This document shows, one piece after another, positions 41,240 to 51,353 of a stretch of DNA of 64,000 nt; within the stretch, counting starts at the first letter, position 1; every line of letters begins with the position of its first letter. The stretch is from RPRB01 sp035501615 (GTDB taxonomy: Bacteria; Myxococcota; Myxococcia; Myxococcales; Myxococcaceae). The DNA lies in NCBI GenBank assembly GCA_035501615.1, contig DATJVY010000058.1, positions 1-64,000 of the forward strand. The letters run 5' to 3'. Below the pieces are notes generated by a model. It saw only the letters and a list, made by a program, of their open reading frames with translations. It ran no database searches and was not told the origin of the DNA. A program made the translations under genes and the position numbers.

Positions 41240-43030
41240 TTACTTGCTGCGCTCCTGGTCGATGAGCGCCTGCGCGAGGACGTGCTTCGGGTTCAGCGCC
41301 ACGGCGGCATCGAGCTTGGAGAGGGCCTGGTCGCGCTGGCGGAGCGCGAGGAGCAACCGGCCGGCGAGCACATACGGGCGGATGAACGTCGTGTCCCGGG
41401 CCATCACGTCGTTCATCGACTTCACCGCTTGCTCCAGGCTGTCGGGTGGCGCGCTGCGAGCGCTCAGCACGTACTCGGCGTACGCCACCTCTCCCCAGCC
41501 GTCCTGGCCTCCGAGCTGCCTGTACCGCTCGGCATCGGAGATGGCCCGCTCCGCCCTCCCCGCGACTCCGGCGAACACCGCATCGGCACGCAGGCGCGCG
41601 CGCTCGTCGTCCTCGTTCCCCGGAGGCAGGCGGTTCAGCGCGTCGCGGGCCGCGTTCAGCTTCGACTCGAGCTGGTTGACCGCGTCGATCATCGGATCGG
41701 TCTGCTTGCGGAGCTGGTCGAGCCTGGCCCGCGCGGTGTCGGCCTGGGCCTTCCAGTCGGCGGGAGTCCTCTCCGCCTCGAGGCGGGCGATCTGTGTCTT
41801 CAGCTGCTCGGCGTCCGCGAGCCCCCGCTTGAGCAGCGCGCGCTGGTCGTCCAGCTCCAGGGTCTGCGCCAGCGCCTGCGTCGCCCGTGCGGCGACCCAC
41901 TGGGGGTAGCGCGTCACGAGGGCGTCGAGGACCTTCATCGCGCTGGCGCGGGACTGCGGATCGTCCCGCCGCAGCAGGGCGAAGGCGGCATCGCGGTCGG
42001 CCCGGACGTTGGCCGGCACTCCCGAGCGGCTGCCCACCAGGCTCCAGCCGGCGTACCCCAGCGCACCGAGGAGGACGAGTCCGATCACCCCCCAGACCGC
42101 TCGCTGGTTCCGCCGCTGCAGCTGCTGCGCGAGCGCTCGCTCCGCCGGATCCGGGCGCGGAGGCCGCGTGGGGACCACACCCGGCACCGGAAGCGGTTCC
42201 GGCGCCGCCCCGGGGAGATCGAGCGAGGGCGCGCCGCCGGAGAGGAACTCGTCCTCGGGCATCGGAGGCAGGTCGAGCCCCGCCTGGCCCGGATCTGCCG
42301 CCGCTCCGCCGAAGACCGCGGTGCGCATCGCCGACGACGGTGCCGGCGGTGAGGGGCCACCGGCCGCGGCCCCACCGAAGACCTGGGTCCGCATCGCCGG
42401 GCTGGGCTCGGGCGGCGGCGCGGGGCGCGCTCCCGAGCCGCCGAAGACCTGCGTGCGCGCCACCGCATCGGGAGCCGTCCGGGCGGAGCTCGGCGGCGGA
42501 GGCGGCGACGGCGCACCTCCGAAGACCTGCGTCCGCCCCGCGGGCGAAGGAGCGCCCGGCGGTGGAGAGGGAGGAGCGGGCGGCCCACCGAACACCTGCG
42601 TCCGGTTGGCCCCCGGCGGGGGTGCCGGTGGGGCCACCGGCCGGGCAGGACCGGGGCCCGGCCCGGCGCCGAACACCTGGGTGCGCCCCGCCTCGGCCCC
42701 GGCACCGCCGAAGACCTGCGTCCGCCCCGCGCTCTGCGCGGACGGCGGCGGCGCGGCCGGGGCGCCGGAGCCGAAGACCTGGGTCGAGGGAGCCGGAGGC
42801 GGGCTCTGGCCGTAGGCCTCGGTCCGGATGGGGCCCGCGGTGCGCGCCGAGCTCCCGAAGGGCAGCGTCCCGGACGGGGGTCCTGCCTGGGGAGAGGCGG
42901 CCGGGTCTCCCCCGCGCTGGGCAGTGAAGACCAGCCCGCAGCGCGTGCACTGCACCGGCGCCCCACCCGTCGGGACCAGGCGATCGTCCAGCGCGTATCG
43001 GGTGTGGCAGTTGGGACAGGCGATCTGCAC
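41240..43030 (-). CDS. Zinc-ribbon membrane protein with repeated TQVFG motifs
   Basis: This is a 596-residue protein. Residues 1-35 form an MJ0042-type zinc ribbon (C5, C8, C28, C31). A Pro/Ala-rich stretch from about 83 to 241 carries eight copies of T(Q/A)VFG, mostly as RTQVFGG. A membrane segment (VWGVIGLVLLGALGYAGWSL) lies near 320. The C-terminal 250 residues are helical and TPR-like (RAMKVLDALVTRYPQWVAARATQALAQ, given as KVLDALVTRYPQW), ending in repeats QKDQAL-type ALRQRDQALSKLDAAVALNP. The T-x-x-F motifs could be kinase targets read by FHA domains. Function unknown. Confidence 0.75.
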   Translation of the reverse strand: MQIACPNCHTRYALDDRLVPTGGAPVQCTRCGLVFTAQRGGDPAASPQAGPPSGTLPFGSSARTAGPIRTEAYGQSPPPAPSTQVFGSGAPAAPPPSAQSAGRTQVFGGAGAEAGRTQVFGAGPGPGPARPVAPPAPPPGANRTQVFGGPPAPPSPPPGAPSPAGRTQVFGGAPSPPPPPSSARTAPDAVARTQVFGGSGARPAPPPEPSPAMRTQVFGGAAAGGPSPPAPSSAMRTAVFGGAAADPGQAGLDLPPMPEDEFLSGGAPSLDLPGAAPEPLPVPGVVPTRPPRPDPAERALAQQLQRRNQRAVWGVIGLVLLGALGYAGWSLVGSRSGVPANVRADRDAAFALLRRDDPQSRASAMKVLDALVTRYPQWVAARATQALAQTLELDDQRALLKRGLADAEQLKTQIARLEAERTPADWKAQADTARARLDQLRKQTDPMIDAVNQLESKLNAARDALNRLPPGNEDDERARLRADAVFAGVAGRAERAISDAERYRQLGGQDGWGEVAYAEYVLSARSAPPDSLEQAVKSMNDVMARDTTFIRPYVLAGRLLLALRQRDQALSKLDAAVALNPKHVLAQALIDQERSK

Positions 43031-43063
43031 GGAGGCCGGAGCGAAGCGTTAGCAGGAAAGGTT

Positions 43064-43456
43064 TCAGGGATCGAGTTCGGTGGCCTGCCGCAATGTCCGG
43101 AGACGGGCCGGACCCACCCCCTTGACCGCGTCGACCTCGTCCCAGCTTCGGAAGGGTCGCGCCTGCACCAGCGCACGCGCCGCCAGCGGCCCCACACCCG
43201 GGAGCCTGGCCAGGTCCGCCTCGTCCACCCGGTTGAGCGGCAGTCGTAACCCGAGCGCGGCGCGAACCGGTGCAGGGGGCTCCCGGCCGCCGCCGCAGCG
43301 CGCGTGGGCGGAGGGACCCTCTCCCGTCCAGCGCACGAGACCTCGCGGACAGGCGAGCGCCGGCGCGGAGTCCGGCCAGCGCCCCTGGAGCCACCAGCCG
43401 AGCGCGAGCCCGCCGGCGACCCCGAGCGCAAGCGCGGGGGTGCGAGGCTGCCTCAC
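43064..43456 (-). CDS. ComEA-like helix-hairpin-helix protein
   Basis: This 130-residue protein has an N-terminal hydrophobic segment (TPALALGVAGGLALGWWL) and a C-terminal pair of helix-hairpin-helix motifs: LNRVDEADLARLPGVGPLAARAL and WDEVDAVKGVGPARLRTL. ComEA uses such motifs to hold incoming DNA at the cell surface; this may be a short relative. The GTG at 43456 overlaps the last codons of the aspartokinase gene (GTGA), so translation is coupled. Confidence 0.75.
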   Translation of the reverse strand: MRQPRTPALALGVAGGLALGWWLQGRWPDSAPALACPRGLVRWTGEGPSAHARCGGGREPPAPVRAALGLRLPLNRVDEADLARLPGVGPLAARALVQARPFRSWDEVDAVKGVGPARLRTLRQATELDP

Positions 43457-44688
43457 CGCGCCGGAGCCGCCTCCGGACGGTCCAGCCCGAAGGCGGAGTG
43501 CAGGGCTCGCACGGCGAGCTCGGTGTACTTGGCGTGCACCACGCAGGAGACCTTGATCTCCGAGGTGGAGATCATCTGGATGTTGATGCCTTCCCTGCCC
43601 AGCACGTCGAACATCCGGGCCGCGACGCCGGAGTGGTTCCGCATGCCCACGCCCACGATGGAGATCTTGGCGATCTGATCGTCGCTCTCCACGCCCCGGA
43701 GCCCGAGCTCGGGGACGAGCCGCTCCATCGCCTCGCGGGCCGCCGCGAAGTCCGCCCGCCCCACGGTGAAGCTCAGGTCGGCCCGGCCGTCCTGCTGGGC
43801 AGTCTGGATGATGAGGTCCACCACGATGGCCCGCTCGTCCAGCGCCCCGAAGATCCGCGCCGCCACCCCGGGACGGTCCGGCACCCCCCGCAGCACCAGC
43901 TTGGCCTCGTTCCGGTCGTAGGTGATTCCACTGACCAGCACCTCCTCCATCGCCGCGTCCTCCTCGCACACCAGCGTCCCCGGGTCGTCGCTGAAGGACG
44001 ACTTCACCCACAGCGGGACCCGGTACTTCATCGCGAACTCCACCGAGCGGATCTGCAGCACCTTCGCGCCGAGCGACGCCTCCTCCAGCATCTCCTCGTA
44101 GCTGATGCGGTCCAGCTTGCGCGCCGCGGGGCAGACGTTGGGATCGGCGGTGTAGACCCCGTCGACGTCGGTGTAGATCTCGCAGCGCTCGGCATGGAGC
44201 GCCGCGGCCAGCGCCACGGCCGTGGTGTCCGAGCCTCCACGCCCGAGGGTGGTGACGTTTCCCGCCTCGTCGATGCCCTGGAACCCGGCCACCACCGCCA
44301 CGTCACCACGGGCGAGCGCCGACCGCAGCGGCTCCTCGTCGATGTGCTTGATGCGCGCCTTGCTGAACGTGCTGTCGGTGACGATGCGGCACTGGTGGGC
44401 GAGGAAGCTGGTGGCCCGCCCGCCCGCGGCCTGGATGGCCAGCGAGAGAAGCCCGATGGTCACCTGCTCCCCCGTCGCCACCACCACGTCCTGCTCGCGC
44501 TCGCTGGGCCGCTCGCTGACCGCCTTCACCAGCTCGAGCAACCGGTTGGTCTCCCCGGACATCGCCGAGACCACCACCACCAGGTCGTGGCCCTCCGCCC
44601 GCGCCCGGAGACACCTCCGTGCGACGGACCGGATGCGCTCCGGATCTGCCACCGACGTCCCCCCGTACTTCTGAACCCACAGTGCCAC
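43453..44688 (-). CDS. lysC: Aspartate kinase
   Basis: This 411-residue enzyme phosphorylates aspartate as the first step to lysine, threonine and methionine. The motif KYGGTSVAD is at residues 7-15. SAMSGETNRLL near 46, GFQGIDEAGNVTTLGRGGSD near 158, and the two C-terminal ACT domains (SGITYDRNEAKLVLRGVPD and SIVGVGMRNHSGV) are all present, which indicates feedback regulation by an amino acid. It starts with GTG at 44688. The ComEA-like gene follows with a four-base overlap. Confidence 0.93.
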   Translation of the reverse strand: MALWVQKYGGTSVADPERIRSVARRCLRARAEGHDLVVVVSAMSGETNRLLELVKAVSERPSEREQDVVVATGEQVTIGLLSLAIQAAGGRATSFLAHQCRIVTDSTFSKARIKHIDEEPLRSALARGDVAVVAGFQGIDEAGNVTTLGRGGSDTTAVALAAALHAERCEIYTDVDGVYTADPNVCPAARKLDRISYEEMLEEASLGAKVLQIRSVEFAMKYRVPLWVKSSFSDDPGTLVCEEDAAMEEVLVSGITYDRNEAKLVLRGVPDRPGVAARIFGALDERAIVVDLIIQTAQQDGRADLSFTVGRADFAAAREAMERLVPELGLRGVESDDQIAKISIVGVGMRNHSGVAARMFDVLGREGINIQMISTSEIKVSCVVHAKYTELAVRALHSAFGLDRPEAAPAR

Positions 44689-44831
44689 GGCCCTCGTACC
44701 CCTCCGATGTCCGCTTGCAGAACGCGCGCCGGGCGGCCTCGCCGGCCCCGATCGCCTTCGTGCCCGGGCCTCCCCCGGGAGCGCCGTCACCTTAGACGGA
44801 GAGCGGCGGCTCGGGGTACCTTCCGCCGCCC

Positions 44832-46352
44832 ATGACGGACCGGCGACTGCTCCTCGATGGCGAGACGCTGAGCCTGGAAGAGATCCGCGAGGTCGCGCGG
44901 GGGGGCATCCACGTGGAGCTGGCGCCGGATGCCCTCGCCCGGGTGGAGCGCGCGCGGGCGCTCGTCGACCGGGTCGCCGCCGGCGAGGCTCCGGCCTACG
45001 GCATCAACACCGGCTTTGGCACCCTGGCGGAGGTCCGCATCGACCGGAAGGACCTCCGGACCCTCCAGCGCAACCTCCTCCTCTCCCACTCCGCCGGCGT
45101 TGGGGCGCCCCTTCCCATCCCCGAGGCGCGCGCCCTGCTCCTGCTGCGCTGCAACGTGCTCGCGAAGGGCCACTCCGGCATCCGGCCGCGCACGCTCCAG
45201 CTCGCGCTGGACATGCTGAACCGGGGCGTCATCCCGGTCGTGCCCGAGCGTGGCAGCGTCGGAGCGTCGGGTGACCTCGCCCCCCTGGCCCACCTCGCCC
45301 TGGTGCTCATCGGCGAGGGCGAGGCTTTCGTCGGCGGCGAGCGCCTCCCGGGCCGTGCCGCCCTGGCGCGGGCCGGGCTCGAGCCGGTGGTGCTCGAGGC
45401 CAAGGAAGGCCTGGCCCTGGTGAACGGCACCCAGGCGATGTGTGCCGTGGGCGCTCTCGCGCTCCTCCGCGCGGAGGCGCTCGCCGACGTGGCCGACCTG
45501 GCCGGGGCGATGACCCTGGAGGGCCTCCTGGGGAGCCACAGGCCGTTCATCGAGCCCATCCAGGCCGCGCGGCCCCACCCCGGCCAGATCGCGGTGGCCG
45601 ATCACCTGAGGGCGCTGCTGCGCGACTCGGAGATCGTCGAGAGCCACGCCGACTGCTCCAAGGTGCAGGACCCCTACTCGCTGCGCTGCATGCCCCAGGT
45701 CCACGGGGCCGCACGGGACGGGTTCCGGCACGCCCGGTCGGTGCTCTCCATCGAGGTGAACTCGGCCACCGACAACCCGCTGGTCTTCCCCGATCAGGAC
45801 CTCATCGTCTCGGGGGGGAACTTCCACGGCCAGCCGGTCTCGCTCGCCCTCGACGTCGTGGCCATCGCCTGCACCCAGCTGGCGTCGATCAGCGAGCGCC
45901 GGGTGGAGCAGCTGGTCAACCCTGCGCTCAGTGGGCTCCCGCCCTTCCTCGCGAAGAACTCGGGCCTCAACTCCGGCTTCATGATCGCCCAGGTCACCTC
46001 TGCCGCCCTGGTGGCCGAGTCGCGCGTCCTCAGCCATCCCGCCTCGGTGGACTCCATCCCCTCCTCCGCGGGGCGCGAGGACCACGTCAGCATGGGCATG
46101 ACCGCGGCGCTCAAGGCCCGCCAGGTGGTCGACTTCGCCCGGACCTGCCTCGCCGTCGAGGTCCTGGTCGCCGCCCAGGCGCTCGATCTCCGCCGGCCCC
46201 TGCGTGCCGGACGCGGCGTGGCCGCCGCCCACGCCCGGGTCCGCCAGGTCGTTCCCCCAATGGAGGAGGATCGGGAGATCCACCGCGACATCGAGGCGGT
46301 CTCGGCGCTCATCGACTCCGGAGCGCTCCTGGCCGCGGCCCAGGCCGCATGA
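44832..46352 (+). CDS. hutH: Histidine ammonia-lyase
   Basis: This 506-residue enzyme removes ammonia from histidine to give urocanate. The MIO cofactor forms from A145-S146-G147 in GSVGASGDLAPLAHLAL. Other family residues include YGINTGFGTLAEVRI near 56, QDPYSLRCMPQVHGAARDG near 279, NSATDNPLVFPD near 311 and NAGLNSG-type KNSGLNSGFMIAQV near 375. The rest of the hut pathway is not in the window. The stop overlaps the ATG of the next gene. Confidence 0.95.
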   Translation: MTDRRLLLDGETLSLEEIREVARGGIHVELAPDALARVERARALVDRVAAGEAPAYGINTGFGTLAEVRIDRKDLRTLQRNLLLSHSAGVGAPLPIPEARALLLLRCNVLAKGHSGIRPRTLQLALDMLNRGVIPVVPERGSVGASGDLAPLAHLALVLIGEGEAFVGGERLPGRAALARAGLEPVVLEAKEGLALVNGTQAMCAVGALALLRAEALADVADLAGAMTLEGLLGSHRPFIEPIQAARPHPGQIAVADHLRALLRDSEIVESHADCSKVQDPYSLRCMPQVHGAARDGFRHARSVLSIEVNSATDNPLVFPDQDLIVSGGNFHGQPVSLALDVVAIACTQLASISERRVEQLVNPALSGLPPFLAKNSGLNSGFMIAQVTSAALVAESRVLSHPASVDSIPSSAGREDHVSMGMTAALKARQVVDFARTCLAVEVLVAAQALDLRRPLRAGRGVAAAHARVRQVVPPMEEDREIHRDIEAVSALIDSGALLAAAQAA

Positions 46353-49300
46353 CCGCACCCCCCGAGCGCGACGCGGCGCCGGGCCGGCCCCCCTCCCCCG
46401 CCGAGGGCGAGGTCACCGAGGTCCGGGCCCGCATCGCCGCGCTCGAGCGGGAGGCAAAGGCCCTCGAGCCGGATCCACGGAGCGCGCGCCTGTACCACGA
46501 GCTCGGGCTGCTCTGGGAACGCCCGCTCGGCAACCTCCGCGCCGCCGCCGCCGCCTTCCAGGCCGCCTACCGCATCGCACCGCGTTTCGTCGAGAACCTG
46601 CGCTCGGCCCGGCGCATCTTCGCCGACGTCGGCAACTGGCCCATGGTCCTCCAGCTGCTCGATGCCGAGCTCGCCGCGACCGAGGGCGCCCGGCCGCGCG
46701 CGGCGCTCCTCTTCGAGAAGGCGGAGGTGCTCTCCGACCGGCTGGACCGCTGGGACGAGGCCACCGAGGTGCTCGCCGCGGCGCTGGAGCTCGAGCCCGC
46801 GGACCTCGGCCTCCTGGTGCAGGCCGAGGGCATGCTCGCCGCGCACGGCGACGTCCCAGGGCTGCTCCGGGTGCAGATCCTCCTCGCCCGGGCGCTCCCC
46901 GACGCCCGGCTCGCCGCCCACGCGCTGCAGACCGCCGCCGCCCTGCACCAGCGGCTCGGCCAGCGGGAGGAGGCCCTCGGGCGCTGGCGCGAGGCCTTCG
47001 CGCTCGATCGTAGGGACCCGGTCACGCTCGGCGCGCTCCGCCGGGCGGCGGAGATCGCGGGCGACGACGAGGCGTTGATCGCCGTCCTCGCGGCCGAGGC
47101 CGAGCTGGGCGGAGCGACCTCGGTCCCGGCCTACACCGCCCTCGCGCGGGCGTACGTGCGACAGGAGCGGCCCGAGGACGCGGTCGCCGCGCTGAACGCC
47201 GCCCGGCACCAGAACCCGGGCGACACCGCCGTCCTCACCGCCCTCGCCACGCTCCACGAGTCGCTGGACCGGCCGGAGGAGCTGGCGAACGTCCTGACCT
47301 CCCTGTCCGACTCGGTCCGAGACGAGCGCGAGTGGCTCACCGTCCAGCTCCGGCTGGCCTCGCTCCTCGAGGACACGCTCCACCGCGACACCCAGGCGGT
47401 GCAGCGCTACGAGGCGGTGCTCCAGCGCGTCCCCGGCCACGTGGCGGCGCTGGCCGGGCTGGGAAGGCTCCACGCGAAGACCCAGGACTGGCCCGCCCTG
47501 GTGGCGGTGTACGACGCCGAGCTGGCCGGCGTCGGAGACCCGAGGACCCGGGCGGAGCTCCACTTCCGCTCGGCGGAGATCCTCGACGGGCGCCTGCACC
47601 GGACCGACGACGCGCTGGCCCGCTTCCGCGAGGCGCTCCAGCTCGTGCCCGGCTACCTCCCCGCCCGGCAGGGCCTCGAGCGCGTCCTGCGGCGCGAACA
47701 GCGGTGGACCGAGCTCATCGCCCTCCACGAGGAGGAGCTGCTCTCGATCACCTCGCCCGCGGACGGGGTCGCGGCCCTGGGGCGCATCGCCCAGGAGGCG
47801 GAGGAGCACCTCGGGAACCTCGACCTCGCCGCCGACGCGCTCCGCCGGGCGCTGGACCTGGCCCCGGACCATCTCCAGTCCCTGGTGCACCTGGCCCGAC
47901 TCACCGAGCGGCGCGAGGCCTGGGACGAGCTCGTGCCCCTGCTCGAGCGGCAGGCCGAGCTCTCCTCCGATGCCTCGCAGGCCATCGCGCTCCGGCACCG
48001 GGCCGCGCAGGTCCTCGAGGAGCGGCTGAACGATCCGCTGGCCGCGACCGACGCGCTCGAGCGCCTCCTCCGGAGCGATCCGACCTACCTGCCCGCGCTC
48101 CAGAGCCTCGGGCGGCTCTACGCCCGGGAGGGCCGGTGGAAGGAGCTGGGACAGATGTACCGGCGCGAGGCCGGTCTCGCGGGACCTGCTCGCGCCGTCC
48201 AGCTCTGGGCCCGCATCGCCGAGCTGGAGGAGTCGCGGCTCCTCGACCTCGACGCCGCCCGCGCCGCTTGGGACGAGGTTCTCCGGCGCGATGCGGACCA
48301 CGGCGCCGCGCTGCGTGCGCTCTCGCGCATCCAGCGGGATCAGGGCGACTGGGCCGGCCTGGTGGGCACGCTTCAGCGCATGGCGCAGACCCGGACCGAC
48401 CCGCGGTCCCGCGCCGACGCGCTCTTCGAGGTCGCCACGCTCCAGCTGGACGCCCTCGCCGATCGGAAGGCGGCCAGCGAAACGCTCGACGCCGTGCTCC
48501 GTCTCGCCCCGGACCACGTCCCCGCCCTCCGCGAGCTCGAGGCGCTGGCCGGGCGCGAGGCCGGCGCCGACGCGCTCCAGCCGCTCGAGCGCGCCACCGT
48601 CGCCGGCACCCCGGCGGAGCGGCTCGCGGCGCGGCTCCGGCTGGCCAACGCCCTCCTCGCCGCGGGCCACCTCGACCGTGCCGCCGCGGTCGCCGAGTCG
48701 GCCCTGGAGCTCCAGCCGGACGACCTGGGGGCCCTGCTGCTCCTGGAGCACACCCGCGCCGGGGACCGGGCCCGCCGGGCCGAGGTGCGCCAGCGGCTCG
48801 CGGCCCGCGTCCACGACCCGGCGCTCGCCGCGGCGCTCAAGCTCTCCGCCGAGCTGGAGCATGGGCGGCCCCGCCTCGAGGAGCGCCTCGAGCACCTCCG
48901 CCGGGCCTTCGCGGTCGACCCCGAGGATCCTCGCACCGCGTTCCAGCTGGAGCGGGCGCTGCGCCAGTCGGGCGACGTCGAGGGGCTCCGCGAGCTGTAC
49001 GAGCGTCGCCTGACGGTGACCGAGAGCGCCGAGGGTCGGCTCGAGCTTCATCTCCGCCTCGGACAGCTCGGGGAGGCCGGGACGGATTCGCTTCCCCTCG
49101 CCCTCGCCGCCTATCAGGCCGCGCTGGCGCTGGAGCCCGCGGACCTGGTGGCGCTCCAGGGGATCCGCCGGGTCCGGCTGCGGATGGGTGACTCCGAGGC
49201 CGCCGCGCTGGCGTGGGAGGCGGAGGCGGCTGCCACGCGGAGCCGCGAGGGGGCGGTCGAGGCCTGGCTCGAGGTGGGCCGGCTCTGGATGGACGCGCTC

Positions 49301-51325
49301 AAGCAGCCGGAGCGCGCCATCGACGCCTTCGAGCGGGTGCTGGACCTGGATCCGCTGGAGGTCGAGGCCGCCGAGGCCGTGGAGTCGCTCCTCGCGCGCA
49401 AGGGCGGCGCCGCGGAGCTGGCCTCGCTCAACGAGCGCAGGGGACAGACCCGGCTCGCCTCCGGAGATCGCCCGGGAGCCGCGGAGGAGTTCTTCAAGGC
49501 GGCCCAGGGCTGGCTGGAAGGGGTCGGCGACCGCGGGCGCGCGCTGACAGCGCTCGGCCGGGCGCTCGAGGCCGAGCCCGAGCACGGCGACGCGCTCGAT
49601 CTGAGGGCCGTCCTGGCCACCGAGCAGGGCCGCTGGGCCGAGGCCGCCGAGGCGCTCGAGGGACGGCTCCGGATCGGCGGCGATGCCGAGACCCTGGCCG
49701 GGATCCAGCTCCGCCTCGGCATCCTCTACCAGGAGCACCTCGACCAGCCGGCGCGGGCGGTCGCCGCCTACAACGCCGCGCTCGCCTCGGTCCGGTCCGC
49801 CGAGCCGCTCGATCGCCTCGCCACCCTCCACCGCGCCTCCCGCAACTGGACGGGCGTCGTCGATTGCCTCCAGCAGCTCCGGGTCATGGCCATCACGCCC
49901 GCGGAGAGGGCCCGGGCGGCGCTCCGCCTGGCCGAGGCGCTCGACGAGGGGTTCGACGATGCCGAGCGGGCGCTGTCCGAGGCACGCGAGGCGCTCCCCA
50001 TCCTCTTCGAGGACACCAGCGCTCTCGACCGCATCGTCCCTCTCTTCGAGCGGCGAGGCCGGATGACCCTCCTCCTCCAGCTCCTCGACGAGCGCGCCCA
50101 GCCGCCCTGCCCTCCCGCGGCGGCGGCGCGGATCCGGGTCCGCCTGGCCGAGCTCTACCTCCGGACCCTGGGAGATCTGTCCCGGTCCGTGGCGGCGTGC
50201 CGGACCGCCGTCGAGCTCGACCCCACGAGCGTCGAGGCCCGCGCGGCGCTCGCGGACATGCTGAGCAAGGACCCCGGGTCCGCCGACCTCGCCGTCGACG
50301 CCCACCGCGCCGTCCTCGCGCTCGACCCGGTCCGCCTCCTCAGCCTGGAGACGCTCTTCGAGATCTGGGACTCGCAGCGTCTGCTCGACCGCACCTTCTG
50401 CTGCGCGGCGGCCAGCGCCTTCCTCCTCGCCGGGCCGGCGCGGGCCACCCACCTCCACCTCGACTGGAGGGGCCGGCTGCCCACCGAGCCGCACGCCCGG
50501 GTGGACGGCACCTCGCTGGAGCTGATGCTCCACCCCGATGCGCGGAACCCGCTCAGCGAGGTGCTCCGCGTGGTGGGCGATCACCTCGCCAGGCTCTATC
50601 CACCCGACTTCGAGCCTCTCGGGGTCGACCCCCGCGCGGACCGCCTGCGCGCCGACCATCCCATCTCCCGCGCGGTGGCCCTGGTCGCCGAGGGCTTCGG
50701 TGTCGATCACTTCGACGTCTACCAGGCGCGGCGGGGCCTCATGGTTGCCGAGACCAGCGAGCCCCCCTGCATCTGCGTGGGACAGGACGTCGTCCGGAGG
50801 TTCAACTCCCGCGAGCAGAAGTTCCTCATCGGGAGGGCGGTGTTCGCGCTGCTGCAGCGGACGGCGCTGGCCGGGAAGCTGCCGGAGCCCGATCTCGCCG
50901 ACCTCCTCGGGGACTGCATCCGCGTCGTCGTTCCGGACTTCGAGGCCCTGGGAAGGCGAGACGACGCGCGGATCCGGAACCTGCGCAAGGTCCTGCCACG
51001 GAAGGCGCTGCGAGCGCTGGAGGACCCGGCGCGGGAGCTCGCCGGTGGACCCGTGCCGGACCTGGGGAAGACGCTCCAGGGGCTCTTCGCCTCCGGAAAC
51101 CGCGCCGGGCTGCTGGTGTGCGGCGACCCCGCGGTCGCCCTGACCATGGTGCTCCGGGAGGACCCCGCGTTCACGGCCTCGAAGGCCCCCGAGTCCCAGG
51201 AGAGCATCCTGCGCGCCGTGCGGGAGCGGGCGGACCTCCGGGCACTGGTGACGTTCTCGGTCTCCGAGGAGCTGTTCACCCTGCGGGAGCGCGTCGGACC
51301 GACCCTGCCGGAGCGCGCGATCTAG
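46349..51325 (+). CDS. Very large TPR-repeat protein (1658 residues)
   Basis: More than thirty degenerate tetratricopeptide-like repeats fill residues about 30-1370; typical cores are AAFQAAYRIAPRFVENLRSA, RFREALQLVPGYLPARQGLE and AIDAFERVLDLDPLEVEAAE. There is no signal peptide. The last 280 residues are different: HLHLDWRGRLPTEPHARVDG, then AVALVAEGFGVDHFDVYQAR, then NSREQKFLIGRAVFALLQR. The last phrase resembles the helix in M48-type peptidases (where H-E-x-x-H stands) without its histidines. The start ATG overlaps the hutH stop. Such proteins are scaffolds, and myxobacteria have many. Role unknown. Confidence 0.85.
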   Translation: MTAPPERDAAPGRPPSPAEGEVTEVRARIAALEREAKALEPDPRSARLYHELGLLWERPLGNLRAAAAAFQAAYRIAPRFVENLRSARRIFADVGNWPMVLQLLDAELAATEGARPRAALLFEKAEVLSDRLDRWDEATEVLAAALELEPADLGLLVQAEGMLAAHGDVPGLLRVQILLARALPDARLAAHALQTAAALHQRLGQREEALGRWREAFALDRRDPVTLGALRRAAEIAGDDEALIAVLAAEAELGGATSVPAYTALARAYVRQERPEDAVAALNAARHQNPGDTAVLTALATLHESLDRPEELANVLTSLSDSVRDEREWLTVQLRLASLLEDTLHRDTQAVQRYEAVLQRVPGHVAALAGLGRLHAKTQDWPALVAVYDAELAGVGDPRTRAELHFRSAEILDGRLHRTDDALARFREALQLVPGYLPARQGLERVLRREQRWTELIALHEEELLSITSPADGVAALGRIAQEAEEHLGNLDLAADALRRALDLAPDHLQSLVHLARLTERREAWDELVPLLERQAELSSDASQAIALRHRAAQVLEERLNDPLAATDALERLLRSDPTYLPALQSLGRLYAREGRWKELGQMYRREAGLAGPARAVQLWARIAELEESRLLDLDAARAAWDEVLRRDADHGAALRALSRIQRDQGDWAGLVGTLQRMAQTRTDPRSRADALFEVATLQLDALADRKAASETLDAVLRLAPDHVPALRELEALAGREAGADALQPLERATVAGTPAERLAARLRLANALLAAGHLDRAAAVAESALELQPDDLGALLLLEHTRAGDRARRAEVRQRLAARVHDPALAAALKLSAELEHGRPRLEERLEHLRRAFAVDPEDPRTAFQLERALRQSGDVEGLRELYERRLTVTESAEGRLELHLRLGQLGEAGTDSLPLALAAYQAALALEPADLVALQGIRRVRLRMGDSEAAALAWEAEAAATRSREGAVEAWLEVGRLWMDALKQPERAIDAFERVLDLDPLEVEAAEAVESLLARKGGAAELASLNERRGQTRLASGDRPGAAEEFFKAAQGWLEGVGDRGRALTALGRALEAEPEHGDALDLRAVLATEQGRWAEAAEALEGRLRIGGDAETLAGIQLRLGILYQEHLDQPARAVAAYNAALASVRSAEPLDRLATLHRASRNWTGVVDCLQQLRVMAITPAERARAALRLAEALDEGFDDAERALSEAREALPILFEDTSALDRIVPLFERRGRMTLLLQLLDERAQPPCPPAAAARIRVRLAELYLRTLGDLSRSVAACRTAVELDPTSVEARAALADMLSKDPGSADLAVDAHRAVLALDPVRLLSLETLFEIWDSQRLLDRTFCCAAASAFLLAGPARATHLHLDWRGRLPTEPHARVDGTSLELMLHPDARNPLSEVLRVVGDHLARLYPPDFEPLGVDPRADRLRADHPISRAVALVAEGFGVDHFDVYQARRGLMVAETSEPPCICVGQDVVRRFNSREQKFLIGRAVFALLQRTALAGKLPEPDLADLLGDCIRVVVPDFEALGRRDDARIRNLRKVLPRKALRALEDPARELAGGPVPDLGKTLQGLFASGNRAGLLVCGDPAVALTMVLREDPAFTASKAPESQESILRAVRERADLRALVTFSVSEELFTLRERVGPTLPERAI

Positions 51326-51353
51326 AAGGCTGCGAGGCGAGGACGGTGCACGA

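Noticed and set aside
45794..50710. 1638-residue minus-strand open frame
   Set aside because: Shadow of the TPR gene in a very GC-rich region; composition (Gly, Arg, Val, Glu without structure) is not protein-like and it covers hutH and the TPR gene.
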